Of a stretch of 64,000 nucleotides of DNA, positions 22,851 through 31,561 are shown in pieces. The DNA comes from a virus: IMG/VR virus record IMGVR_UViG_3300020153_000001, positions 1-64,000 of that record. One strand, 5' to 3'. The position numbers were made by a program, and so were the translations under genes. Under the pieces are notes generated by a model. That model was not told the origin of the DNA and ran no database searches. It worked only from the letters and a program-made list of their open reading frames with translations. Position 1 is the first letter of the stretch. Each line of letters opens with the position of its first letter.

Positions 22851-25436
22851 TTACCCTTCCTCTCCTTCCTCCTCGCACTCAACACCACGCCCACATTTTT
22901 TAATACCATATATATTAAGTCCCTTATTACTTTTAATGTTTATCGTAATGTCAGATGCGCGCTCGATTTTGGGTGGCGGGTCCTTGGCCGTATTATCGTC
23001 TTCTAGTATGGTCTCATTTTGATCGTATTCTTTGGGCTTGGCTTTTCCGGTGGGATCATAGCCGGGATACGATCCCGATATTCTCGGGTGAAGCGTGTTT
23101 ATACGCATATTGGATTTTCTGATAGCAGCGGCACGCTCTTCGTCGTCTTCCGCCAACCTATACCATCGTGGCTTTATAAGCTCGATGCACTTTGTACACA
23201 TTTGATTCACGGATCTGAATGTGAAGCAAAAACTATATGTCTTTATGTCGTCATATGCGTTTGGATGAATTGCAGAAATATGGTTTTTAACTGAGATTAA
23301 CGACTTATTATATCTACCGACATCAAATCCAGACTCGTCGACCGTTTTACATTTTACGCTATCTACTATGTACAACACCGGCGCCATGAAGTGGTCTTTT
23401 GCGGCGAAGTATATCGTAGACGGGTTACCGTATGCAGGATATCTGAATATAACAGCACAGTCGACGTGATGGTTTACGGTGTCGCCAACGAGAACCACAC
23501 GACCATTAGGACGTCCTGGATTTTTGCCGCAAGCTTCAACACGCACCTCGCCGCCACTAACAGTGCCGTGCGCCACCATATGGATGTTACTCGCATAGGC
23601 AGCTATTACATGTCTCGGGCACAGCAGCCTAATACCACCTATAGTCACACCCTCTCCAACAGCGTCGGGATCTCCGCTGAAAAACCATCTCGGGTTATCG
23701 GATGTGCTTCTGCTCTCAATAAGTACTCCGTGTGCACCGCCTGCCAACGCACCAGCTAAATGCAGGTTGTGTCGTGCAGCAACACGAACGTCTTTCTTTG
23801 CCGCAACATCAATACTATTATCGGCAGTTACGATAAAATCGCTACCAGGAAAAATCCCGACTTCTCTGCCAGACCTTATAAAGACACCACCCGGGGCATC
23901 GATAAAGACCTTACCGCCGGCCATTGCTATTTCGCTACCGTATCCGTCGCCTATAGTAATCCCGCCGTCCGGTAGCATGGCTATATAAGAAACACTATTG
24001 AACACAGTACCGTCGGATAAACCGAGCACGTCTACAAACGCTTTTTCGGGAGGCGGCATAAACTTACCAGATTCTAGTTCCTCAAATCCATTCATACTCA
24101 TCACGCGCCTCCACCCTTGCCGCTTAAACGTGTTTTCAAAGAAATCAGACTCGCTAGCGCATACAAAATCGCCGCCATGAATAAAGTTTTGTGAACCAAA
24201 CCACACAAAAGAATGCAACAAAACATCCCACGTGGTTAGTGCATAAGAAACGGACTTAACTGTTTTTGTATCATTATCAATCGGAAACGGGCGATAAGCA
24301 TCGTTTAAGCTTAGTCCGGTACCGTTAATCCTTACTGCCCTGCGCGGTGCCGATATGATGGGCGTCTTTAGCCAACCAAAACCAGCGGCCGATCTAGCGC
24401 AGTAGAGGCCATCGACGCCTAAAAACTCATCAAACAGACCAGTATAGCCGATCTCTGGAGGCGGCGGAGACGACGACGAGGAGGAGGAAGAGTCGCCTTC
24501 CTCGTTTTCTTCGTCTTTCATTACATGGAGCTGCCCATACTTATCTACTGGGGGAGAGACTAAGAACGAACGCTTGAAGAATCCTAATGCGCCGCTATAC
24601 TGCTGAAGCCGATGGAACGGGAACTGGCCAAAGTCTACACAGTCAATAGGCGCTTCCCAGGTCTTGCTAGTATCCGATTTTTGCTCGCTTATTTCCGTAG
24701 AACCGTCACCATAATACGCGCCAGCTTGCTCGTCTGCGGTAAGATTAACTCCTTCATACAGACAAGTCAGACCAGACGCTGCCCAACCGCTTCGTTCGTG
24801 TGCCGCCGACCATTCTTGATACGTCTTACCACTAATACGAACGAGACGATCCATTGCGAATACAAACAGACCCGTCGCCTCGTCGTATCTTATCTGGGCA
24901 AGGAACGGGTCGATGGTAATGGCCATCCCCGAGGCGGCGCTGAATCCTTGCTCAAGCCCCGATGCGTCGGCGAACATTCTGCCGGATAGATCCGGATATC
25001 TGAGCGCCGTAGCAACCGGATACCAAAGGGAATTGTAGAAGTCGAATCCTATAATAGATACCTTGTCCGGCAGCGGCAGTTGGCCTACTTTTCCAAGCGG
25101 TATCGAGCCCAATATGAACCCGTAGGGAAACGCCGAATGACAAAGTACGGCAACGAAATCACCTGGGGTATAAGTCGGGGTAGATACAACTCCTACCTGG
25201 CCTGGTCCTCCCCATCTCAACGGTGTAGCAAGTATAGGCGGTCCTTCGCCCGTAATGACCTTATATACTTGCAAATACGGGGACATGCTGACAACGCGGC
25301 CTATCCGTATAGAACTACGACCGCCGGCTGCTGTCGTAAGAATATGCGTCGGAATCAGCCGCGGCCCGCCGGCATATGTGTCAGTCTGCACAGATGGGGA
25401 TAGCGGCGGCAATTTTATCAGATTGTAATCTTGCAT
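22851..25436 (-). CDS. Baseplate spike (gp5/VgrG-like) protein
   Basis: 861 residues. Residues about 45-115 read as an OB-fold like that of T4 gp5 and VgrG (GRVVSMSPYLQVYKV, PGDFVAVLCHS, GFILGSIPLG). Around 320 there is an acidic, serine- and proline-run linker. Residues about 490-580 repeat short strands (GGITIGDGYGSEIAMAGG, VFIDAPGGVFIRSG, FIVTADNSIDVAAKKDVRVAA), typical of a trimeric beta-helical needle. It probably forms the membrane-piercing spike of a contractile tail. I see no lysozyme domain. The C-terminus is charged, with CxxC (QMCTKC) and a glutamate-rich end. Confidence 0.75.
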   Translation of the reverse strand: MQDYNLIKLPPLSPSVQTDTYAGGPRLIPTHILTTAAGGRSSIRIGRVVSMSPYLQVYKVITGEGPPILATPLRWGGPGQVGVVSTPTYTPGDFVAVLCHSAFPYGFILGSIPLGKVGQLPLPDKVSIIGFDFYNSLWYPVATALRYPDLSGRMFADASGLEQGFSAASGMAITIDPFLAQIRYDEATGLFVFAMDRLVRISGKTYQEWSAAHERSGWAASGLTCLYEGVNLTADEQAGAYYGDGSTEISEQKSDTSKTWEAPIDCVDFGQFPFHRLQQYSGALGFFKRSFLVSPPVDKYGQLHVMKDEENEEGDSSSSSSSSPPPPEIGYTGLFDEFLGVDGLYCARSAAGFGWLKTPIISAPRRAVRINGTGLSLNDAYRPFPIDNDTKTVKSVSYALTTWDVLLHSFVWFGSQNFIHGGDFVCASESDFFENTFKRQGWRRVMSMNGFEELESGKFMPPPEKAFVDVLGLSDGTVFNSVSYIAMLPDGGITIGDGYGSEIAMAGGKVFIDAPGGVFIRSGREVGIFPGSDFIVTADNSIDVAAKKDVRVAARHNLHLAGALAGGAHGVLIESRSTSDNPRWFFSGDPDAVGEGVTIGGIRLLCPRHVIAAYASNIHMVAHGTVSGGEVRVEACGKNPGRPNGRVVLVGDTVNHHVDCAVIFRYPAYGNPSTIYFAAKDHFMAPVLYIVDSVKCKTVDESGFDVGRYNKSLISVKNHISAIHPNAYDDIKTYSFCFTFRSVNQMCTKCIELIKPRWYRLAEDDEERAAAIRKSNMRINTLHPRISGSYPGYDPTGKAKPKEYDQNETILEDDNTAKDPPPKIERASDITINIKSNKGLNIYGIKKCGRGVECEEEGEEG

Positions 25437-25444
25437 AACACAGC

Positions 25445-25939
25445 CTATGAGCCAGAAGACGATGAAGACTCGACAACTTCTATTTCCATGTTGTAGCAGC
25501 TTATAGCGATGCTGGTCATAGGAGCAGGGGTATTAACAGAAATTGCGCCCCCTATACTTTTCATAATAGCAGTCGAAAATTTTATCTTTATATAAGACGG
25601 GTCGTTAGGACAGGCCGTCTGGGACCTTATTTCTATGCTTCCGCCTGCCGAACAAGCCGTAGAAAATGCCTGTATAAAACTTATAATATCGTTTGTACCA
25701 CCAACCATCCCTGACAAGTTGATCTCTCCCATAGGGATACCGCGAATTAGAATCATATCTTTCGATACGAGGTCAAATATGGGAGAGACCTGCGTAGAAA
25801 AACCGTACTGCACCTGTAGTACGGCCATGGGCTCCGCAATCGCCTGGCCTTCGTCGTCCTTTACCGTGATCGTAACGCCGCCTATCGTGTATACTGCGGC
25901 CAATGTTGGATTTGCGTCGAAGACATTTAATCTGGGCAT
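25445..25939 (-). CDS. Tail tube-like protein (gp19 fold)
   Basis: 164 residues from an ATG with AGGAGC upstream. The order of strands and motifs, VQYGFSTQVSPIFDLVSKDMILIRG then GEINLSGMVG, matches the tube-protein family in which a Y-x-F-S-R/T-Q-V segment precedes a beta-sheet of the hexameric ring. It could be the tail tube itself or a tube-like baseplate adaptor beneath the spike. The C-terminus ends in a serine tract. Located directly upstream of the spike gene, fitting either role. Confidence 0.65.
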   Translation of the reverse strand: MPRLNVFDANPTLAAVYTIGGVTITVKDDEGQAIAEPMAVLQVQYGFSTQVSPIFDLVSKDMILIRGIPMGEINLSGMVGGTNDIISFIQAFSTACSAGGSIEIRSQTACPNDPSYIKIKFSTAIMKSIGGAISVNTPAPMTSIAISCYNMEIEVVESSSSSGS

Positions 25940-25957
25940 TTTCAGCTCCTAATGCCT

Positions 25958-26539
25958 TCAGGTATGTTTTAATATGTCAAATGATTTCTGGAATATGTAG
26001 GTTATAACGACGGGCGTCTCCCATAGCTCGGCAACATGCTGCGACTGCGTTGTAGCGCCGAGCCTACTCACAATGAGCTTTTCTACGCCTATCATTGTCT
26101 CAACAGGACGACGTTTCGATATGAACAAGTTAGCGACCTCAAACGCTAGTTCCGCGGACTCAATAGGCACAGCAGATACACAGTTAAACAAATGCGACCC
26201 CTGCCACAACGACGGTACAACGGCAGCAATATTGCTTATATTAGTATAACCACGCATTAGTTTGTTAAATATCGGAGACCAGTCTGTCCTAGTAATAATA
26301 ACAGCTGGGCCGCTGTCGGCTGACTCCGGTGTCCATACGTAATATGGCTCAATTCGGATAGAGTTATTCTTATAGTCATCGACACACAGTTTATTTCTAA
26401 GGTATGGTGAAACTATAGCGGTTGACTCAGAAAAATGCTCGGAAATTACCCGCCTGAAAACTCTGTCAAAATACAACGGCGAAGGACCTAATGTGCAAAC
26501 TTCTTCGTCGGGTGCTAGGTCAAACGGATGGTCTGACAT
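25958..26539 (-). CDS. Probable neck or tail-terminator protein
   Basis: 193 residues. GAGG lies seven bases before the ATG at 26539, which shares one base with the upstream stop (TGATG). The order of segments VWTPESADSGPAVIITRTDW, IFNKLMRGYTNIS, QGSHLFNCVSA and WETPVVITYIF resembles phage neck/tail-terminator proteins that end the tail tube. It lies between a zinc-binding neck-type gene and the tube-like gene, which fits. No catalytic residues. Confidence 0.6.
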   Translation of the reverse strand: MSDHPFDLAPDEEVCTLGPSPLYFDRVFRRVISEHFSESTAIVSPYLRNKLCVDDYKNNSIRIEPYYVWTPESADSGPAVIITRTDWSPIFNKLMRGYTNISNIAAVVPSLWQGSHLFNCVSAVPIESAELAFEVANLFISKRRPVETMIGVEKLIVSRLGATTQSQHVAELWETPVVITYIFQKSFDILKHT

Positions 26540-27339
26540 CAATTAACCTCTATTGCGTATATAGGGCTATCTGGAGGTATGAGGCCCATTGTTGCTTGTA
26601 TTATAAGCGGAATTCCGTTTAGCTCCGCAGCAATGTTGGCTTCTCTTATTATATAACGCAATCGAGATACACTATCAACCCAAACGTCCCTAGGATAGAC
26701 AAGCGGCAGACCTACAAATAGCCCTTGCTTGGCTACATTCACCGTAGTCCCCAGTTTCATGTCTATCCTGGCAGCGCTTTGTTGCGCGCTTATGAGAATA
26801 ACAGGGGAATCCGCGGGTTTCCAAAATCCGCCAATAACACCAGTACCATAACATATTCGACACTTGCTATCGGTAGCAGCCTTAATCTGGCTAGAGCAGG
26901 TACACGGACTCCCAACGGCCTTGCGGTGCAGTAACCATCCCCTCAGTCTCGGCATGGACGGTCGTTCCAATCGCAAGAGCCGATACAACTTCTTAGCTAT
27001 ATATCTCTGACGCCACGTCAGTTCGCCTAATGATGAAACTGCGCCCGAGGTATAAGCACCTTGCGGCGTCGTCAGTATTACCCTAAACAGAGGTGTAACG
27101 TTCGGTATATAATGTCGACCTTGTTCTATACGCACGAAGTTGGCATCTTGGACAGGATCTCCGATATTTTCCCATGCGTCATCCTGTCCGTTAAGGTTAT
27201 TTATCTGAACCTGGAACGTCCACGGGGTCGGATCCGAAAACGGTCCTTCCAAGTCCCAGGATATACGGTAATATCCTGTGTCTGTTTCACATATGACCCA
27301 CTTAAACGGTGGTGTGTTGGGTGGTAGATTCGGCCACAT
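26539..27339 (-). CDS. Neck/head-completion protein with zinc-binding motif
   Basis: 266 residues. The N-terminal part looks like a fibronectin III or Ig-type beta sandwich (YYRISWDLEGPF, TFQVQINNLNG). Residues about 145-170 contain CTCSS...CRICYGTGVIGGF, a CxC/CxxC zinc-binding knuckle that I associate with phage neck or head-closure proteins. It overlaps the end of the metalloprotease-like gene upstream by 38 bases. It likely joins head to tail. Confidence 0.7.
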   Translation of the reverse strand: MWPNLPPNTPPFKWVICETDTGYYRISWDLEGPFSDPTPWTFQVQINNLNGQDDAWENIGDPVQDANFVRIEQGRHYIPNVTPLFRVILTTPQGAYTSGAVSSLGELTWRQRYIAKKLYRLLRLERPSMPRLRGWLLHRKAVGSPCTCSSQIKAATDSKCRICYGTGVIGGFWKPADSPVILISAQQSAARIDMKLGTTVNVAKQGLFVGLPLVYPRDVWVDSVSRLRYIIREANIAAELNGIPLIIQATMGLIPPDSPIYAIEVN

Positions 27340-28546
27340 TGGAAGCCGTCAGTCTATGTAAAAGCGCCTTTACCGATCTAATAATAGCTATAAACCTATC
27401 AAGTTCTTTATTTTGACCTTGGGAAGGATCCAATAGCGCGCTACCTCTGGTCGCCGGAGGTTTGTCTATTGTTGGTCGTAGCTGGCTAAGAGGCTGATTC
27501 TGTCCTGTCATAGCTGCTGCCTTACTGTAGATAGATGGTTTTGATATGGCCCACCACATATCAAGCAACTTGTACCATCCTTTACGAAACGTACCAATAT
27601 TTTTGTATTTCGATAGCTCTTCCACAAGCGGTATATGCTCGTTGTCGCCAGCTAGTATCTCAACAGGGTGTCGAACTATAGCTGGCGGATTTATTTGGAT
27701 ATTGTTCTCCCTAACGAACCTCTTCCATTTTGGCGTATCCGGAACAGGAAGAATGCCATTAGCAATAGCCGCGACAACGCCAGGAGTATAGTTCTCGGTG
27801 ACCCAGTTGTGGAACGCCCTAGTGGTCGCCTCGGCCGCTATTTCTTGTATCAATCGCACTTTATCTTTCTCGACGTCGCTAACGCGCGGATGCGTCTGCA
27901 GTTGGTACAGGCTGGTAGGTGATGTGGCATGTACAAGTTCGTGAAATAGCGTCTGCAAGAAACTTGCGCCTTGCATTGGCGACATCACTACAGTCGGAGT
28001 CTTCTTATCCACGAAGAAGAACCCCAACAGATTGCCCATGTTGGGGGCTTCCATGTATAGGCGGCCAATATCGAGATTAAACTTTTTCTTGAAATGACGG
28101 AAAGCCTGCCTTACTCTGGGATTAACGACGTACTTGTCGCCTTGTCTAATAAAATATGCATCAACTTCTTCGTGCGGCGCAATAACGTATTTTTGCCATG
28201 TGCTTCTTAGTTCAACATTGGGTGCGACGGCGTACTCTGGCAATCCCTTCCTCAGCTCGTCCGGGTCTATCTTGCTAATATCTTCGTCTTGTTCGTGGAA
28301 TCGCTGTTGCACAGCGCTCCACCATTCATCGACATATGTCGGATCGAGCTTTTCGACAACGTCGCGGAATAGGTCGATAACAAGGTTTATAGCTGCAACT
28401 TCCGCCGGTCTCTTGCCGTAGGTAAGCGCTATGCGAAGCTGCCGAAGGCGTTTACGCGCTTCGTCCCTGTTAGTGGAGCCTGCGACAATGCGGGCTGCTC
28501 TATCTCCGACTTCCTTAAGTAGTTTTCTCGTTGCAAGCTTTAGCAT
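27302..28546 (-). CDS. HExxH metalloprotease-like virion-cluster protein
   Basis: 414 residues. HELVH at 202-206 is followed by Glu235 in QEIAAEA, the layout of gluzincin zinc proteases (two His and one Glu as ligands, Glu203 as catalyst). The downstream stretch VVAAIANGILPVPDTPKWK is shared with the protein at 56740-57816. The N-terminal 130 residues are helical and charged, the C-terminus is Ser/Thr-rich. It sits in the head-tail connector operon, so it may be a virion component that processes proteins during assembly or entry. Substrate unknown. Confidence 0.75.
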   Translation of the reverse strand: MLKLATRKLLKEVGDRAARIVAGSTNRDEARKRLRQLRIALTYGKRPAEVAAINLVIDLFRDVVEKLDPTYVDEWWSAVQQRFHEQDEDISKIDPDELRKGLPEYAVAPNVELRSTWQKYVIAPHEEVDAYFIRQGDKYVVNPRVRQAFRHFKKKFNLDIGRLYMEAPNMGNLLGFFFVDKKTPTVVMSPMQGASFLQTLFHELVHATSPTSLYQLQTHPRVSDVEKDKVRLIQEIAAEATTRAFHNWVTENYTPGVVAAIANGILPVPDTPKWKRFVRENNIQINPPAIVRHPVEILAGDNEHIPLVEELSKYKNIGTFRKGWYKLLDMWWAISKPSIYSKAAAMTGQNQPLSQLRPTIDKPPATRGSALLDPSQGQNKELDRFIAIIRSVKALLHRLTASNVAESTTQHTTV

Positions 28547-28554
28547 AGCCGGCC

Positions 28555-29373
28555 CTACGGAATAATTCGGAATATATTTCGCATGTTTTTATGGTACTTC
28601 AACCGAAATACTTCCTCTAGGTACTTACGCTGAGCCTCCGCTAATGCTGTGCTATACTCTTGCAGCTTGCTATCGTTAATAGCAATACCAGCAGCCTGGT
28701 ACACGAGACTATTTTTACGATAGTGTTCTACAAGCATAGAATAGAGTTTTAGCTTGACGCCTACGATGAAATTGCAACAATCCCATATTGTGCTTGTCGT
28801 AACTGTAAGCGTAGGGACGAACGGCGCTGAGGTATTCCATTCATCAACAGCGGCTACCGCCGCCGTGCATATATCTGTTAAATTAAACTGCTTCTGGCCA
28901 AGAAGCTCATTTTCTATGTAGCTAGTGTCGAAAAGCTCTGTACGAACCCTAGAAAGCGGTGGGAACTCGGTAGGTTTGCTCTGATCGGGAGACGGATCCA
29001 GGTAGATGTAGTACTCTCTGGAATCGACCCATTTGTCGTCGCTGTTTATTATCTTGACAAGCACATCATACACGCCCGGCACGTTCTTTACGTCATCGTG
29101 CAGTGTAAAGGCTATTTTGCCGGCGGGCCTGTCCAAAATACTAACGTCTTTATGCCCGTCTAGCCAGCTAGTACTGCTACCTTCCTTGAAATAGGCTTTA
29201 AGCGTTGCCTGACCGTAAGGTCCAGAAGAACCTAAGTTGATCGGATTTCCGTTTTCGTCTCTGATAGTGGCTTCAAACTCAACATCCATGCCTGCCCTGG
29301 CGTGGAAGGCTGACTTTTTGGCATAAACGGGCTGTCCAAGAAATTGCGGTATCTCTTCTTGTATCCTAGCCAT
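28555..29373 (-). CDS. Head-tail adaptor with N-terminal Ig-like domain
   Basis: 272 residues from MARIQEEIPQF (AAGGG eight bases upstream); the frame to 29430 overlaps the upstream gene too far. Residues about 15-135 form a beta sandwich (DVEFEATIRDENGNPI, GKIAFTLHDDV, YDVLVKIINSDDKW). The helical rest, with WDCCNFIVGVKLKLYSMLVEHYRKNSLVYQ and a final EAQRKYLEEVF, has the look of connector proteins next to the neck. Structural role in the head-tail joint is inferred from sequence and order. Confidence 0.65.
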   Translation of the reverse strand: MARIQEEIPQFLGQPVYAKKSAFHARAGMDVEFEATIRDENGNPINLGSSGPYGQATLKAYFKEGSSTSWLDGHKDVSILDRPAGKIAFTLHDDVKNVPGVYDVLVKIINSDDKWVDSREYYIYLDPSPDQSKPTEFPPLSRVRTELFDTSYIENELLGQKQFNLTDICTAAVAAVDEWNTSAPFVPTLTVTTSTIWDCCNFIVGVKLKLYSMLVEHYRKNSLVYQAAGIAINDSKLQEYSTALAEAQRKYLEEVFRLKYHKNMRNIFRIIP

Positions 29374-29377
29374 AACA

Positions 29378-29593
29378 CTAGCCCTTGCGTCCGAACTGGT
29401 CCTCGCCAAACACAGTGTATAGCAAGTCAAAAAGCTGTTTGCGTTCGAGACTATCTGTCTTAGACAGCTCTAGTTGATACAAGATATTGGCTATATGGAC
29501 CCTGTCGTCGGCAAGCTTCGTAAGATCAAACAAAGCTACCGGCTCGTCGTTTAGAGCCTTCTGTAGAATGTTATATCTATTATCTAGTGGCAT
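29378..29593 (-). CDS. Small helical protein, 71 aa
   Basis: Short, charged, helical (YNILQKALNDEPVALFDLTKLADDRVH). Its ATG at 29593 lies 36 bases after palindrome copy 7, with only a weak CGGGA ribosome site. The stop is four bases before the adaptor ATG at 29373, so the two are probably coupled. No family recognised. Confidence 0.55.
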   Translation of the reverse strand: MPLDNRYNILQKALNDEPVALFDLTKLADDRVHIANILYQLELSKTDSLERKQLFDLLYTVFGEDQFGRKG

Positions 29594-29629
29594 ATCACAG
29601 ATCCCGCTATGGTGGTAGCTTTAAAACTT

Positions 29630-29649
29630 TTTTGACTCCGGAGTCAAAA
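29630..29649. repeat. Genome-wide palindrome, copy 7 (perfect)
   Basis: TTTTGACTCCGGAGTCAAAA placed one base after the TAA stop of the head-fibre gene (29651-30418) and 36 bases before the next ATG on the minus strand. An extra T-run precedes it on the plus strand. Confidence 0.95.
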
Positions 29650-29650
29650 A

Positions 29651-30418
29651 TTAGCTTGGTAATTTGATCCGGACATAACCTAGCTCGTCCACCCACAGCT
29701 GATAGTTGCTAAGACCCACATCTGAGGTCGGTAGTCCTTGTAATATCACGGTCAGCGGCGAGGCGGTTGCTGATATGGAAGATTTAGTGATAGCAACCGA
29801 CGACGTACCATCAGAAACGGTAACGCTATCGCCGTCGACAACCACCGAGGTATTCCCTAGTACAATCTCTATGCTTCCAGGACTACCGGTATTTATTGCC
29901 ACTGTAGACGACGATATTGAACCGTAGCTATTTGCTACAAGAGCTTTATTGGGAACGATGCTACCGGGCGTAACATTTAATACTTGGAACTGTTCGCTAG
30001 AAACGGAATTAACTTTACCGTCGCTTCCAACAACAAGCGCCTTATTTTCCGTCCAACTACCCGGCGTTGTGTCAATATAGGCAAACTGGGTACTATTAAC
30101 GCCGTTTACTTCGCCATTGTTATCTACGACAAGAGCTTTTCCAGTCGTCCACGTACCTGGCGTAACATTGAGCCTTACTAGTTCGTTCTGCCCGACCCCA
30201 GGCGCTACATTACCAGATGGGTCTGCGACAACGGCCGCATTCGCCACTATAGTTCCAGGTACGGCATTCAGGAGTTCCCCTACTAAATTACCAGCCGTGA
30301 TAGCTTTATTAGTGCCGGTAGGCGCCATAGAATGGTCGCTAACGTCGAGAATTTCTAGTTTGTCGTCGGCGGCAAGGTTGGCTTTTGTAAGCGCAGATAA
30401 TTCGCTAATTTTAACCAT
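29651..30418 (-). CDS. Head fibre / decoration protein with tandem beta repeats
   Basis: 255 residues. The start MVKISELSALTKANLAADDKLEI-type segment resembles phage head-fibre N-termini. Residues about 50-170 hold four repeats of about 32 residues with the core LNVTPGxWxxxKALVVDxxGxV. The C-terminal part is a Ser/Thr-rich beta domain. Such repeat proteins decorate capsids or fibres. ATG at 30418 follows AGGAG at eight bases. It is a separate unit, preceded by a terminator and a predicted promoter. Confidence 0.75.
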   Translation of the reverse strand: MVKISELSALTKANLAADDKLEILDVSDHSMAPTGTNKAITAGNLVGELLNAVPGTIVANAAVVADPSGNVAPGVGQNELVRLNVTPGTWTTGKALVVDNNGEVNGVNSTQFAYIDTTPGSWTENKALVVGSDGKVNSVSSEQFQVLNVTPGSIVPNKALVANSYGSISSSTVAINTGSPGSIEIVLGNTSVVVDGDSVTVSDGTSSVAITKSSISATASPLTVILQGLPTSDVGLSNYQLWVDELGYVRIKLPS

Positions 30419-30468
30419 TGCGTGTTACTCCTAAGATAAAAAAATTACACAGACACGACTTTTCTTCT

Positions 30469-30497
30469 ATTATAACATTGCTACATAATTAGTTCAG
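30469..30497 (-). promoter_or_regulatory. Predicted promoter for head fibre gene
   Basis: A perfect TATAAT lies on the minus strand at 30474-30469, about 50 bases before the fibre ATG and just after a terminator. The -35 region (CTGAAC at 17-base spacing) is poor. A similar TATAATA-only motif occurs at 37585 and 53127. Confidence 0.5.
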
Positions 30498-30505
30498 CAT
30501 AAACG

Positions 30506-30534
30506 AAAAGGGCCGCGTTATTCTAACGCGGCCC
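30506..30534 (-). terminator. Rho-independent terminator after the capsid operon
   Basis: Minus-strand 11-bp stem GGGCCGCGTTA / TAACGCGGCCC with a three-base loop (30510-30534), then TTTTCGTTT. Confidence 0.85.
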
Positions 30535-30563
30535 AATACTGTCAGATAGCAAAGTCGTACTAT

Positions 30564-31046
30564 CTATTTTTCTAAGCTATTTAAGCATTCTGCGCAGGCT
30601 GGAAATACTCCATCTACTCTATATGAGCGCTCGTCGCATACGTCATAGGAGTTGCTAGATATAACTAATCCACATATCGCATTACCATCTTCCGATACAA
30701 CTTTAACTATCTTGTCGTTGTACTCCTCTAATCCTTTTAGCGATGGTACAAATACCTTATCTAAAGTAACACAGTCTACTAGCACCCAATATTTATTCGA
30801 CTCCTGGTCTAACCCCAAAGGTAACGTATACGATCTTGTTACATCGACAATATGGCTAGCCGATACAAGCCGCTGTACCGTCTCTTCTAACCGCGAAAGA
30901 AACGAGCCAAGCGTTCCGAGGCTTATATGGCATAGCCTGATAAGCTCTAGTACCACATCTGTCACACTATCGCCTGTAACTGTATCGCCAGAATGAAACT
31001 GACGCCCGGCGATATTCACGTCGGTGTTAAACGTCACCCTGGCCAT
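30564..31046 (-). CDS. Hypothetical head-operon protein, 160 aa
   Basis: Starts MARVTFNTDVNIAGRQF, with GGAG eight bases upstream. It has a beta N-terminus of a form (NIAGRQFHSGDTVTG) that is common in small head-associated proteins, then helices, then a beta C-terminal half ending with two Cys pairs (CDERS, CAECL). It is the last gene before the capsid operon terminator. No defined function. Confidence 0.6.
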   Translation of the reverse strand: MARVTFNTDVNIAGRQFHSGDTVTGDSVTDVVLELIRLCHISLGTLGSFLSRLEETVQRLVSASHIVDVTRSYTLPLGLDQESNKYWVLVDCVTLDKVFVPSLKGLEEYNDKIVKVVSEDGNAICGLVISSNSYDVCDERSYRVDGVFPACAECLNSLEK

Positions 31047-31051
31047 TACGA

Positions 31052-31261
31052 CTACTCCGTCTCAATCGTTACCTTGCCGCTGCTTGCAAGTGCGGCCAAT
31101 AAAGCTTCTACTTTACTAATAACCTTACGCCGTCTGCGAAGCATGCCACGTTGGGACCTGGCAAACGCTTCAGCGTAGGAGTCGGCCTCCACAGTATAGT
31201 TTTGCGGAAACCGTCTTCCCATTATGTCTACACCACCAGGTTTTACCACCTTGAGTATCAT
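31052..31261 (-). CDS. Small basic protein, 69 aa
   Basis: MILKVVKPGGVDIMGRRFPQNYTVE at the N-terminus recalls the start of the neighbouring gene (xxxVxIxGRxFxxxxTV), so both may share a small beta fold. The C-terminal helix is basic (RRRRKVISK). Packed five bases from its downstream neighbour inside the capsid operon; role unknown. Confidence 0.6.
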   Translation of the reverse strand: MILKVVKPGGVDIMGRRFPQNYTVEADSYAEAFARSQRGMLRRRRKVISKVEALLAALASSGKVTIETE

Positions 31262-31264
31262 AGC

Positions 31265-31531
31265 CTAGTCCCTACCGAAGAGAGTGCAAACGGCTTCGAT
31301 AAGTTTCGGATCATTATATGCAGAGCTATCCGCAGCGAACTTCTCCATTTCAGCGTTGCTGAGACGTCGAAGAAGTTCGCCAGCTTCTTCGCCGAGTTTG
31401 ATTAGGACTTCGGCTTCCTTCTCGTTTTCCGGAATGATACCAAGTTCCGCAAGCCTACGAAAGAAGGCAGGCTTAGCGTAGTTGTCGTCAATATATTCCA
31501 GAGCTTCGATAATCTTTTCTCTGTCGGGCAT
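31265..31531 (-). CDS. Small charged helical protein, 88 aa
   Basis: All-helical, acidic (LRRLSNAEMEKFAAD and similar). ATG at 31531 has CAGGAG upstream. It directly follows the major capsid gene on the transcript. It could be a small head-completion or chaperone-type protein, but nothing specific is visible. Confidence 0.6.
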   Translation of the reverse strand: MPDREKIIEALEYIDDNYAKPAFFRRLAELGIIPENEKEAEVLIKLGEEAGELLRRLSNAEMEKFAADSSAYNDPKLIEAVCTLFGRD

Positions 31532-31561
31532 AGCGTTTTCTCCTGCAACTCGGGCACACGA

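Noticed and set aside
26321-26336. Partial match to the palindrome (GACTCCGGTGTCC)
   Set aside because: Only one arm matches and it lies inside a coding region; likely chance.
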